Shown: piece by piece, positions 11,372-23,361 of the stretch
How the letters are laid out: the number at the start of each line of letters is the position of its first letter
Position numbering within the stretch: position 1 is the first letter of the stretch
Assembly: GCF_963676685.1 (NCBI RefSeq)
Contig: NC_092349.1
Location: 78,070,604 to 78,134,603, forward strand
DNA from: Mytilus edulis
Taxonomy: Eukaryota > Mollusca > Bivalvia > Mytilida > Mytilidae
Length of the DNA: 64,000 bases
Reading direction: 5' to 3'
Notes under the pieces: generated by a model
Database searches by the model: none
The model's input: only the letters and a program-made list of their open reading frames with translations
Told to the model about the DNA's origin: nothing
Translations under genes and position numbers: made by a program

Positions 11372-12944
11372 CTTTAATAAAATATGATTATTTTTTTAGT
11401 GCATGAAATACCAATAACAACAAAGTGCACAAAATAAGAAAAGAAATTTTGCATGCATGTACGCCGTCCCCTAAAAATTACCTTTCTAAACAAGACCGTA
11501 AAAGGAAATAAACCTCGTCGGACCCACTTAATTTATTTTAAATGCTTTTTTAAAAATGGCAGGAGGATATAACTTTTTAAATTTCAAAGATGATCTTGAG
11601 AACTTACTTCGACACTTCACTTCGAATTTCCATTTATGCTTTTTAAAAAAGCCTGGACAACAAATCTCCGTCGTTGTGGTTATATTAACTAATCCTGAAG
11701 TAAGCACGTTGAATTCTTTATTTCTCTCCTCGCTAAAAAAACAGCATCATCATGTGAACACAATTGGTTAAACAATACATTAAAAACTACAACATGACAA
11801 TAACAGTTTTCGAAAACATCAAAAGATATGTAACAATTTGCCGAAAACAGTTCATTAAATAAAAAAAAAAAACCATCCAAGCTCGACCATTAAACATGCA
11901 AATTGACCGTTGTTTTTATCAAATTTTTGAAACGCTACTAACTTGCATTATTAAGAATTCTCCGAGATTGCACATATAGTCCAGTCAATCTAGCATAAAT
12001 TTGATCCTAACCCGAAAGTCATTGCAACAGATGACTTTTAAGTTTAAATCTTTAGCATTATACCTAAATTATACACAGAAAAAAGTCCCATAAAATGTAA
12101 CTTGAAGAAGACTTAAAAAATCACCATTTAAGATATTTAAGATTCCTATGGAGATTTGCATTGAAAGGGGAGATAACTCTTGCAAATGTGGCAAAAATAT
12201 CAATAAAAATTGATACAAAATTATCACTTTATTCATCAGAATGTATTGCCTCTTGATTTTTTAGCGGTCTTTAGAGTATAAGAAAACAACTCTAAAGTTG
12301 TTTTCATATCTTTAATCAATCTATAACCTAGATTTCGTAATTCATTAGTTGTCCATTTATTGAATTTTTCAACATGTCAAGGTGAAGAATCTCAAATTCA
12401 ATAAAAATAATTAAGCATGTATTCTTCTTTTTGTGGTTTAAAGTTTCTTTAGATAAGTAAGTTGCTGAAAAAATATAATATACAGATATAAACAATACCA
12501 AATTTTCACATTATTTTTTTCAAAATAGTTTCAAAGCTTCAAATCTGCAATTTCTTAAATGAAAAATGCACGAAAAAAATAAAACTACTCATAACACTTA
12601 GGTTTTGTACATTTTATGAGCAGAAGATTATATAATTTAGACAAATACAAACTTATAACACCATCAAAGTAACATACTTTACATAAATTTCAAGAAAAAC
12701 AACCAAACACTGACCCAAAAAGACTAATTTTTGCAAGAGTTACCTCACCTTCTAATGTTAATTTCCATTCGAAAATGAAAATGCTGATTTTGAGTTTTCA
12801 TCAAGTTTGATTTTATGGGACTTTTTTTCTGTGTATATAAAGGGCATACTGCTATAGATTGGAACTAAAACATTTTCTGTTACAATTTGTTTGAGGTTAA
12901 ATCTTAGTTTGACTGGGCTAATACCATTTATATATATATAAACG

Positions 12945-13346
12945 AGTCTAAATTGAAAACTACGTTCAAACCTATGATTGCGTTGGATAAAACCCGCAAT
13001 TTTTATACATGTGCATGTAAAACAAATTTCGTTGTGAAAGGGTCTAAATACAACACAAACAACATTTTCCAAAAGACCAAAAAAGTGAAGAAGTATATTT
13101 AAACAACTTCTGTTCTTTAACCCTGCTGACTGCCTTTGGCGATTGACAAATAAAATTGATCACAAGATGTAACAAAATGGATCTTAATATAAATTTGATA
13201 CTAACCAGAAAACAATTAACGTGTGGCCACGATGTTATGCCACAAACAAAAGGTGTTAATATTTTGTTGTACACCAGATCCGGATTTCGACAATAAATGT
13301 CTCTTCAGTGATGTTAGGGATCGAAACGGTATTTGGAAGGCCATAT
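12945..13346. repeat. Tandem duplication, unit 1
   Basis: Starts TCTAAATTGAAAACTACGTT and ends GATCGAAACGGTATTTGGAA. It is nearly identical to unit 2 at 13463..13886, which has an extra block of about 23-30 bp (AACGCATTTGATAAACAGGT). Both keep a similar minus-strand open frame, which is not taken as a gene. Confidence 0.75.
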
Positions 13347-13462
13347 AAAATGTACCCTCATTTTTAGATAAACTCTTGAATTTTAAGAGTCAATATAGGA
13401 TGAACGGATCATACAAACCGGAGGGAAAATATGATACAAGCCCAAACGAAAAAATATAAAAG

Positions 13463-13886
13463 GGTCTAAATTGAAAACTACGTTCAAACCTATGATTGCG
13501 TTGGATACAAAGCACAAATTTTATACGTGTGCATGTAAAACAAATGTTGTCGTTGTAGAAGGGTCTAAATACAGCACAAACAACATTTTCCAAAAGACCA
13601 AAAAAGTGAAGAAGTATATTTAAACAAAACGCATTTGATAAACAGGTCGAACAACTTCTGTTCTTTAACCCTGCTGACTGCCATTGGCGATTGCCAAATA
13701 AAATTGATCACAAGATGTAACAAAATGGATCTTAATATAAATTTAATACTAAACAGAAAACAATTAACGTGTGGCCACGATGTTATGCCACAAACATAAG
13801 GTGTTAATATTTGTTTGTACACCAGATCCGGATTTCGACAATAAATGTCTCTTTAGTGATGTTAGGGATCGAAACGGTATTTGGAA
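13463..13886. repeat. Tandem duplication, unit 2
   Basis: Second unit of the repeat at 12945..13346, offset by 518 bp at the start and 548 bp at the end. Its end (ACCAGATCCGGATTTCGACA) also resembles a fragment at 56985. Confidence 0.75.
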
Positions 13887-14131
13887 TATATATATAGTGT
13901 TTCTTTATTTTGATTATATATTTTTTTGAGAAATGTACAGAATTATTGTTTTTAATCTCCCAAACAACTTTTTATGAAATAAATTTGTTCCGAGCCTTCT
14001 CATCGAAGGTTATGTCAATAACTAGTGTCAATTATACTTAATTCGGTATCATACCTTTACATAAAATCATAAATACGTGTTAAAGAATCATAATAATAAG
14101 TTGTAAATTATGACAAAAACATAGCACATAC

Positions 14132-14191
14132 CCATCTCCTTTCTTTAGGACCTTCGATAAGTTTACATAGACAGCATGACTCTCAAGTTTC
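14132..14191 (-). CDS. Possible orphan 60-bp exon
   Basis: Between acceptor TTAATTCAG and donor GTATGT lies a 60-bp open segment, phase 2 at both ends, encoding KLESHAVYVNLSKVLKKGD. Its YVNL looks like a receptor-tail tyrosine motif. The phase would suit a position after a transmembrane exon like the one at 7333, but not after the exon at 15301. It may be a leftover of a second receptor copy or chance. Confidence 0.2.
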
Positions 14192-15300
14192 CTGAATTAA
14201 CAAATAATTCATAAGAAATTACTGCGGGAATGTCTCAAAACAGTCTGGCCATCTGTACTTTTGGTTTAATAATTCAGATATTTGTTATAATTCTGACAAC
14301 AGTTCTGATGGAAAGTGCCCCTAGATTTTAAAAAGATAGACTTAAATGGATCTTAACCTCACAGATTAAATTTCAACCACTTATTCGTTTTCAGAATATC
14401 TGTACCTCTATTTTTTTTCAAATTACGACTGTTTCGTATAATATTGGGGGAATAGAAAGGGCTAACATGTCAATTCTAAAATAAAAGACGGGACTTCCTA
14501 TGTGTTTCATTTACAACGTGTAAAGGATTTTCTTTTTATTGAAAAGGGAGAACATTTGTAGATTATCACGAGAAACATCAAAGAAAGCAAATGGAAAACT
14601 GTCAAAGTAAAATGCGTAACTCAATAAGTTAGCTTATTTACAGAAATTGTCAGATTCATTAAGGATGTGCTTAGGTAAAATAAAAAAAACAAACTCTTAA
14701 ATTAAAAATAGTGATTTTATAAGTCGGTAGAGCATTCATTCGTTAAGGAACAATATAAGCTAAAAACATTGATGATGATCCTTTTTTCGAGATATTCAAG
14801 TTTTAAAATATGACTGGAAAAAGCTGACTCGGACTTTTACCATATATTTGCATTGGTATTATTTGGGTTTCAAATCGAAAGAAAAGAAATATAGAATTCG
14901 CTTAAATTCTGGTAAATTACCTTGATGAGCTATTGAAGTCATTTAGTGAAATACTAAAAAATAACGGAACTAAAAAGGAATATGAAAATGAAAGGTCCCT
15001 TTTCCCTGTTTTCGAGGTATAAAGCCATAGTAATTAGGGTGGAAATGATTCTCTATAGATTTTGCATAAAATAACATTGTCACTTTTTTTCACCAATAAC
15101 TAATAGTAACAAGAATTTTAAAGGATTTTCAAACAATATTTACTAAAATGTTGAAAAAAAGTAGGGGTTGGCGGGCAAATCATTCATTGGCACTACATGG
15201 ATAAAGTAGAGGAATATCATATATTACCATGTTATATTTTGACAAATTCGTTTATCTGCTGTGTAAACTATTCTTGTTCCTTGTGTATCTGTTTTCTTAC

Positions 15301-15388
15301 CAGAAGTAACCACACAAAATACAAGAAAGAGGGAGCTAAAACTACGAATTGGATAAATCTGAAAGTAGAGTAATACAACATTTGTCAT
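15301..15388 (-). CDS. Candidate signal-peptide first exon
   Basis: On the minus strand an ATG at 15388 opens 29 codons ending at a strong donor (G then GTAAGA), phase 1. The peptide has the hydrophobic core SSLFLVFCVVTS preceded by an Arg, which fits a secretion signal. The exit phase matches the EGF-like exon at 8667..8434, and direct joining would give a 269-residue receptor. The intron would be about 6.6 kb, and other phase 1-1 exons could lie within it. The assignment to this gene is inference, and the exon may belong to another transcript. Confidence 0.4.
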
Positions 15389-15869
15389 GCTATACGTAGT
15401 TTATATGGTTGCTTAAAATTATACTATACAATTGTTCACTTGGGATGAAAACAAATTAAAGCCATAATTATCTATATGTCTTCGTGTCTGTTATAATGAC
15501 AGGAATATCCCCTGAATGTATATTTATATTTATACAATTATTATATAATATATAATTTTGTATCAGCAATTCCAGAATTTTTGATTTTTATTTAAAACTA
15601 TAAAATCATAATGACCTCCCAAACCAGTGTTTATTGTAATTTATTTATTTAAGGAATGATTGTAATATTTTTTCTGTCTATGAAGAAATAACATAAAAAA
15701 TATAGCTGGTTATTTAACAGTGTGCACCACATTTTTTATGTTATTTCGAATAGAATGACAAAATATTATAGTCATTTCTTATAATTTAATTCTAAATTCC
15801 ATTTTAAACCGGCGTAAATTATGAAAAAAAAAACGTTGATGAAGTCATGGTCAAATGACAAAATTTTGT

Positions 15870-15965
15870 CTATAGTTATCAAAGGTACCAGGATTATAAT
15901 TTAATACGCCAGATGCCCGTTTCGGTTAGATGATATGATATACAAAATTATGTCTGCCAATCCGA
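15870..15965 (+). repeat. Short repeat, 'ATCAAAGGTACCAGGATT' family
   Basis: TAGTTATCAAAGGTACCAGG followed by TACGCCAGATGCCCGTTTCG. It is the same family as 26658..26745 (+) and 32755..32850 (-). Confidence 0.65.
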
Positions 15966-16424
15966 AGACGCGTTACATCCAAAATTAAATTATTAGTTTC
16001 TATTTAATTTGAACTAACTATCGGTAACTGCGAATACTCTTATATTGGTTCTTTGTGTCTTTTATTTTCAATGTTGTGCCTAGGTCACATATTCACGGAT
16101 CACCTCACCGGCATTTTTAAGAAGTCAAATCAAGCTTTTAGTAATTTCCACAGTAATAACATTATATGAGAGATTTTTTTAGTGACCTGAACTGGTGGAC
16201 ACATGCCCCCTGTGCACCCTGGTAATCTGCCACTGGGTTTGTGTATTTTGAAAACACTTCAAAGAAATTTTGGGTTACTTCCCCTGTTTAATCATGTTTT
16301 AAGTTACCCTCCTTTAAATAATGTAAATTGATAAAAGAATATAAATTGAATACAAATTCAACAAAGAATAAAAAAAGGATGGTAATTTAATGATTTTGAA
16401 TGTCTTAGGACAAATAAAAAAAAA

Positions 16425-17240
16425 ATATAAATAATTTTAAAATTGAGAATGGAAATGGGAAATGTGTCACCGAGACAATAACCCAACCATAGAGCAGACA
16501 ACAGCCGTACAGTAAACGTAGTAGTTGGCGTATTCCCGCGTTCCAAAACCCATTGTATCATGGGGAAGTGTAATGTCGATTAACGTCCGAGGGCTGTATC
16601 CTAGGTGTTAGATGATTGACATTCATTTCACTGCCTCGCGGCTTTGGTCCTGATAATGCTTCATGTCATCTTTAATACTACGTCCACGAGTCTTATCAGT
16701 ACTCCATCATCGAGGTTAGTGGGTTGCCAAGCTGACCAAACTGGCCCTGAAAGCAGCCGTAGTGAAGAATATAACATCAAAATAGTCAACATACCAAATC
16801 AAAACAGCTCACAAAACCAAGCATGGCGACCTCCAAAATGGCGACCACCACTCGTTCCTGACCGATGGCAAACAAAATATTGAAACGCTCACCAAACGCC
16901 TTCGGGCACACAGTCGACCGTGCGAGGGCTGTATAGCCAGTCAAGGTCGTTAAACACTTCCATTTGTTTTCAACAGCTGAATATCACCCATTATGTGTCT
17001 TCAAGTCAGCGAGACACCCGAGGAAGTCCTTAAGCTGCTGACCCCTACACAAGTATGTATAATTGTTCAGTGATAATGGACGTCATAATAAACTCCGAAT
17101 TATACACAGGAAGCTATACTTATATTGAATGTTTAAATTGAAATCTGTAAGAAATGTATTGAACAAATCCGGAAGATGCTGGAAGATTATTTTTGACCGT
17201 GCAAGGGATGTTAATTCAGTCAAGGTCGTTGAAAACTTCC
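16425..17240. repeat. Cluster of dispersed repeats
   Basis: Contains a minus-orientation piece of the 5878..6250 family (for example GTTCAGTGATAATGGACGTC) and a motif GGGCTGTATAGCCAGTCAAG that recurs in altered form at about 17210. Neither strand gives a credible gene. Confidence 0.5.
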
Positions 17241-18220
17241 ATCATCTGAAAGATTATATTTGAGGATGAGAGATACTTTTGCTGAAAATCTTAAATCTCC
17301 AGTTGTGGCACGAATAAGCTAAGAGGTATTGAAAAGGCAAAAATAAAACCCAATCAACACACCTTGTTACAAATATAGCAATGATTGAAGAAATATGGCA
17401 TATTTGATAACTCTTATTGGTGTTTTTTTAGATGAATAAATAAACAGGTCATATATGGTCCAAAACGGTACATTGTATGTGGATATTTAGAAGACATGAA
17501 CTTTATCGGGAAAGCTGATACTATATACGGTATGCACTATCAAATCCCAAAAACTTACTTTAAATCAGTGTCTTTGTCAATTTACTATCACTACAATGCC
17601 TCTTTCGTCGGCGTCTTTGTTAGATGATTTTTGTATGTTTGTTGTAAGTTTTTAGCCAGTTGTTTTTTTTAGATATATGTTACACAATTTTGACATAATG
17701 GATTCCCAACTATTGTCACATCAACTTATAATATCTGTTATTGTAGCTCAACACATTTTGTCAATGTGAAAACTATAAGCAACTGTCACACAAATTTGAG
17801 TTTTAGCTAGATATAAAATCAGGTTAAACAAATCATTTTTTTCTGAAAATATATGTTTTATTGACTTCTCTCTATTTGATTTACCTTGGAGTTCGGTATT
17901 TTTGTTAAACCTTTTTGAAAGTAATGATATAAAATTAGCATTCTAATATGACGTCCTTATTAGGCTTTGTAAAAAGCCGTGCTCTATGAGCACAAAATAT
18001 GTTTGACACATGCGCACAAACTTGCTGTTTATATTAACGTTATTTCAATCGTTATCCTTTAAAATATATGCATTTAAGCAGCTATCATAAACTTTGTTTT
18101 TAAACTTATAAAATGTGAAATGTAATGTACAGGCTCCTCGGGGAGGAAACGGGAACTGCCAAACATTTTACGGTATTTTCGTACGCTTCGACCTATAAAA
18201 ATACTGTATTTGTCCTATTA

Positions 18221-18376
18221 GAATCGAAATAATTCCTCCATGTCATGCTCTATGCTCATTTTAACATGGGTATGTATTATATTTGACCACATTTTACATG
18301 TTTACATGTGCCCACCCATGTACAAATAACCATAGAACATGACATGAAGGAATTATTTCCTAATTTAGTATTCGAA
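18221..18376. repeat. Imperfect palindrome (foldback repeat)
   Basis: The left arm AATAATTCCTCCATGTCATG and the right arm CATGACATGAAGGAATTATT are inverted, extending outward to GAATCGAAAT-like ends. Loop about 45 bp. Confidence 0.65.
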
Positions 18377-18892
18377 TGGTCAACCCCTGAAGATGTCATG
18401 TATGCATACAAGGGTAAAATAACTATATAAACAATAGATAAATACACAAAAGGGGGATATAAATTGATTTAAAAATATCTTTATCACCATTAAACATGAA
18501 AAATATTACTAAAACTTCTGTCTGATAGGATGTAAGAAATGCTTACCATTGTTGTTTAACGTGTAAATATCAGTAAATTAACCGTTTTAGATCAAATGAT
18601 GAAAGTTATACAATTACTTCCTCTACCAGATGTGTGATTAATTTATTGTTTAATATATCTCCAGTATAACGGAAACATATTATTTGATATCTTTTCCAAT
18701 TGTTTGATTAAACTATTCAATAACAAAAAGCACTTAGCATAATACAGGTTTGCAACGCCTTGATTAATCAAATTGCTTTATGAAACACAGCTGTCACTGA
18801 ATGAAGGACAATACCAATCACAACCAAGGAGTAATCAAAGACTCACAAAACCAATGACATTAACATCAACAGTTATAAATAATAATTAAGAA

Positions 18893-19425
18893 ACAACACG
18901 AACTCCACTAAAAATCGGGAGTGAAATCAGGTGCACCGTATACGGCACCCGTCGTGTTATTTCTTTGTTCATTTCGGTAATGATGAAAGGTTATTTTGAC
19001 TGAGGAAGAATATCAGATATGATTTCTGACATACTTTTGTCATAATGGCCAATCAGCTCATGATGTCGACCGTAAAATTTCTTGAGTGATGACCTTAATT
19101 TGATTGATTCATAGCCCTGTCTTTGCAACTATTGAGAAAGCAGTATTCCTCGTTCAACAAAATCAACGTACTTTGAGCTAGCTCTAGAGTAACGTATCAA
19201 TTGAAACACATATACTTCATATGCTGGTGCTGCTGGGATGTTGCTACACAGAAATGGAAAGTTGACTATAGGAAAATTAAAATCATCGCGTTTGTCCTAA
19301 ATTTTGGTATTCAACCTACCATCAGTAGTCATTTCGAGAAAAAGGTCTAAATATGAAGCAGATTTTTTTTATCTGTGTCGATAGTATCTTTAATTTCAAG
19401 TTCAAGTGAAAATTCATGTCTGATT
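18893..19425 (-). mobile_element. Reverse-transcriptase element, degenerate minus-strand copy
   Basis: The minus-strand translation contains SNIPAAPAYEVYVFQLIRYS, KYVDFVERGILLS and KFYGRHHEL, matching the plus-strand element at 23362..24630. In-frame stops show it is dead. The tail carries the ACACGACGGGTGCC motif. The RT catalytic YIDD region is not present in this copy. Confidence 0.7.
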
Positions 19426-20127
19426 GCATTGTGTTGTGATAAAAAAAAAAGTGCCACCATCTTTTCCAAAATATAATGTTGTGTCCCAAATTTAATTTAT
19501 TTATGTAAAAGTTTTTCACATTTCATTTCTAGTCCAAAATGCTATATCCATCAAAAGTGAACATATATATCGTCTTATATCTGTATTACACTATTCACAC
19601 GACATCTAGCAGGGTGTCGAAGATTTTTGCATGAGAGGCATATGTAGGGCGAGTTTTACCCTATATTCAGAAAACATATCATGTTTAGGTATTAACTAGG
19701 CCAAAAGAAATGCGTACATCAAATGTGTTCCGTAATATAGGGATAAAGCTTACCCTTAATTTCGAAAATCTTGTTATGCCGCTTAGTACAAGTTATTCAG
19801 CAGGGGTTAAGAAAGGGGTCAGTTAAAAAGGGTAGAAACATAAACTACATAAAAATCAATGGTCTGTATCTACGAAATAAACTCCCAAAAGTTGTCCATC
19901 AAGTGTTCAATCCAATCTCTTATTTTCAACTAACCAACACATACAACTGTTGTTAGTTATATAAGCTTTATTTTAAGATTTTTTTTATTTACGCACATCA
20001 AACCTGACTTTTAATAATTGAAGTTTTTATAACTGCAAAGTAGCACCTGTTCATCGAGTATTGTATCCTTATGATGTTGGAGAACAACATCATGTTTAGG
20101 CATAAAATATGTTAAAAGATAATACTC

Positions 20128-21510
20128 CAGTCCCACTAGGCCACGATCGAACTACGACCTGTGAAAAAATTGCAAATTTTGATGATCGTAGTGCGATCGT
20201 GTAGATCGCAGTAAGGTCGTATCACGGTCGTGGTGAGGTCTTCAAGATCATGAAGAGCGTGGCCAACTTTGAACATGTTCAAAACAATCGTGGTGCAGTC
20301 GAGGCGAAATCAGGTCATAGTAGAAGCGTAGTGAGAGCGCACTAAGATCGTAGTAAGATCGCAAAGGTCGCTGTATAATCGTAGCGAGAGCGTAGCGAAA
20401 GCGTGATTCTATTCGGAGAGACTGGCTACGATCGCAGAGCGACGTTATCACGACCTCACTACGACCATCACGTTCTCACTGGGACCCAACTACGCTTCCA
20501 CTACGACTATACCACGCTGTTCACGACCATAGTACGATTCTAGCACGGCCTTGCCGTCCTCCTCACGCTCTTGTTCCGACCTGACTACGTTCACACTACG
20601 ACCATCATTCTAATTGTCATTTTCACATAAAATATATAAAAGAAGCTCCCTAGATTTCGTTTGTTTGAATGTTATTATCTATTCCCTCTAACGGCTCAAC
20701 CATGCTTCTCGTTTTTATATAGATTAAACCGTTGGTTTTCCCGTTTGAATGGTTTAACACTAGTAATATTATGGGTCCTTTATAGCGTGCTGATTGATGT
20801 GAGCCAAGGCTCCGTGTTAAAGGCCGTACCTTGGCCTATAATGGTTTACTTTTATAAATTGTTACTTGGATGGAGAGTTGTCGCATTTGCACTCATACCA
20901 CATCTCCCTATACATATTGATACATCTATGTCATCTCTGCTATCGTTCAATAAGATATCGTCATTGAGCCTTTTGGACCAGCAATAGGTTGTAATTTAGG
21001 TTGGATTGGTCGGTCCGACATCTCTGCTTGATCAGGATTCGTTACTTTGCTCCCTCTGCCTCTACATTAACTCCTACCACCATGCCCACGTGTTCTGGTA
21101 GATTTTGGTGGCTTGACTGTATTGTTTTCGAGAAATCTACGATTTAATCAGAAATAGAAGGAATTGAACTGTATTGATATGGAATACGATGTTAACGTTA
21201 TTGCTGAGAACGTAGTATAATCGTGCTATGAACGTAGTATAATCGTGGTAAGAACGTGTTATAATCGCAGTGCAATCGGATAACTCGTGGTGTGGTCGTA
21301 GTAAAAACGTGAAGAGAGAAGAAAGATCTTGATAAGCGTAGTGAGAACGTGCTATAATCGTAGCGGGGTCTTTGTAGAAGCGTACAGAGGACGTAGTAGC
21401 ATCGGGAAAGCAACGAAAATTTACATTTTCATGCCGACCGCGACCTCACCACGATCTAAATTTATATTATATCGCAGTGAGCTGGGTGCGATCGTGGTCT
21501 AGTGGGACTG
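20128..21510. mobile_element. 1.4-kb element with 22-bp terminal inverted repeats and CGTAGT-type degenerate arrays
   Basis: The ends CAGTCCCACTAGGCCACGAT and ATCGTGGTCTAGTGGGACTG are inverted with one mismatch. Inside, 20150-20450 and 21195-21420 are degenerate arrays of motifs such as CGTAGTGAGATCG. The stretch 20455-20610 is the complementary array (CTACGACC). Positions 20640-20990 hold a different dispersed repeat (GAGCCAAGGCTCCGTGTTAA). No transposase seen. Confidence 0.7.
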
Positions 21511-21542
21511 GGGCTTAAGAGAACATATTTGTACTTATTGTT

Positions 21543-21776
21543 GTGGTAAACAAATTTAAATACAGTTTACATCATAATTCTTTACTAAACTTGAATATTA
21601 GAAAATTGGTACATTGTTTTCATATTACTGATAGAAACTATTTATGGATTGTGCATTCTAAACAAATCTACAATAGTTCAGTTGAAACCGTTCAAAGCAA
21701 AGATGACGTTCAAAACAAAGATGATCTGAAAGACAGGTTCTACAAGAAAGCCAAAAGCAACCGAAACAAAAGCTAA
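21543..21776 (+). CDS. Possible small ORF or terminal exon, Lys/Asp-rich
   Basis: Seventy-seven codons just outside the inverted-repeat element that ends at 21510. The C-terminal half (SKDDVQNKDDLKDRFYKKAK) is strongly charged and unlike the hydrophobic chance ORFs nearby. An AATAAA lies about 135 bp past the stop, near 21915. No family recognised. Confidence 0.25.
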   Translation: MVNKFKYSLHHNSLLNLNIRKLVHCFHITDRNYLWIVHSKQIYNSSVETVQSKDDVQNKDDLKDRFYKKAKSNRNKS

Positions 21777-22428
21777 ACCTTTGGTTGACTTCTTAAAGAG
21801 TTATTGCCTTTTTGTGTGTTTTAATTATTTTGAAGACTATACTATATAAATACAAACTGTCCATGGCAAAAATTGTCAGAAGTATATGACATTTTATATA
21901 CAATAACGGATTGCAATAAAGGTTAACATCGAGATCAAAATAGGATATCTACCAGTTGAGTGACTCAGACTCTAAGAATCATTTTATTTGTCGATCTTGT
22001 CTAGCTCATCATTTTGTTGTATAAATGCTTTTCAATTTACTCTTGTCGTCTGAAACCACTCAACCAAAACAAAAAGCACCTTAATTGGCAACAATATTTA
22101 TTAATGTCTGCTGGAAGGCACCCCCTGCAATGCTTTTTTTGGCATTTTGGCTTTGATCCAATATTTAACATTGCTGTCAGGTTCAATCATATATTCTGAT
22201 TGGCCGAAATTTCATTTAATGACTACTGTAAATCCAAGATGCCTTCTATTGCAGGACCTAATTAAGAAATGACAGCATTGGGAAAATATACAAACAAGAA
22301 CTGTGACTAGTCGCGATCCTAAACCTTCTGAAAGGTAAAGCAGCTCATGTCTTTCCAAAAATGATTAACACCAATCAAAGATTTGTTCGTTTGACAGTTT
22401 TTACTAATTTATTGTGTTTTTATCACAG

Positions 22429-22583
22429 ATCCTTCTAAGAACACAATTAATGGAGAACAATTACTAACATTCAGTGAAAGATTCTTCACAGCTGGATATG
22501 TTACAATTGCTGTAAAGAAACTCATCAAAGATTCCAGGATTAAACATGTATATTTGCGCCAGGGGTGCGTAGCTCATTTCTAA
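22429..22583 (+). CDS. Possible exon or gene fragment of unknown function
   Basis: After an acceptor-like TTGTGTTTTTATCACAG, an open frame of 50 codons reads KNTINGEQLLTFSERFFTAG then YVTIAVKKLIKDSR, and runs into the repeat that starts near 22540 before a TAA. The residue mix looks protein-like, but no family is recognised. The downstream end is replaced by repeat sequence, so it is probably a broken fragment. Confidence 0.3.
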
Positions 22584-23155
22584 CGGGGTTATAGTACAAC
22601 GGACGTGAAACAGTCAATGCGTATCTTTCAAAATATGTTCGTATCCTTACTTTTGTTTCTTCTTCCGGTTAATAGCATACAACCTCAAAACGGTCAATCT
22701 GTTAAGGATGGGGGCCTTAGAATTCTGAACAGAATAATTTCAACTTAATCGCTGAGAACTCGGGGTTTTACATGTTCGTTATCATGTAAGCAGCAACCCT
22801 CTAATACAAAAATAGTGTAAGGAAATGTAAGCGCAGTAATATGGTATTAAATTCATATGCAGGGGCTGATTAAATGTTGATATGAAAAGTTCAACTTAGT
22901 CGCAAAACTTGTGTGAAAGGAAACCCTTATTATAGAGGAACTTATTATCATTATTTTGAGACAAAAAGCATGCTCTATATGTACAAAAGGCTATACGATT
23001 CGTGAGCATTTGAATAACAAAACCATATAAGGTTTCCATGCATAACTTTAATTGCATAAATTCATTTCTGATTTATAAACAGGGCATTTTAAGTGTTCGA
23101 CGCTCCTTTCCACAACTAATCTTATTATTTTTTACTTTAATCTATTAAAAATGTT

Positions 23156-23336
23156 TTATCATGTCAATTTGTAATTGAAATCCTTCTGATTTATTTACAA
23201 TGAACTTCAAGTAACCACCAGTATTGTCTAAATCGGGAGTAGATTATCATATCTGCATATAACAAATCTATATCATTTTGGGTCAACAATCCTCTTCTAC
23301 TTTAAGCGTTGACGAGATTTTGTAGACAAAACGTGC
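23156..23336. repeat. 181-bp direct repeat D1, outer copy
   Basis: Identical by eye to 23635..23815 (offset 479). It begins TTATCATGTCAATTTGTAAT and ends GTAGACAAAACGTGC. Confidence 0.85.
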
Positions 23337-23361
23337 GTTTGACGTTCAAAGTTATTATTAT

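Noticed and set aside
20661-20987. 108-codon plus-strand ORF with hydrophobic segments
   Set aside because: It coincides with a common dispersed repeat (GAGCCAAGGCTCC...CATACCACATC) nested in the inverted-repeat element.
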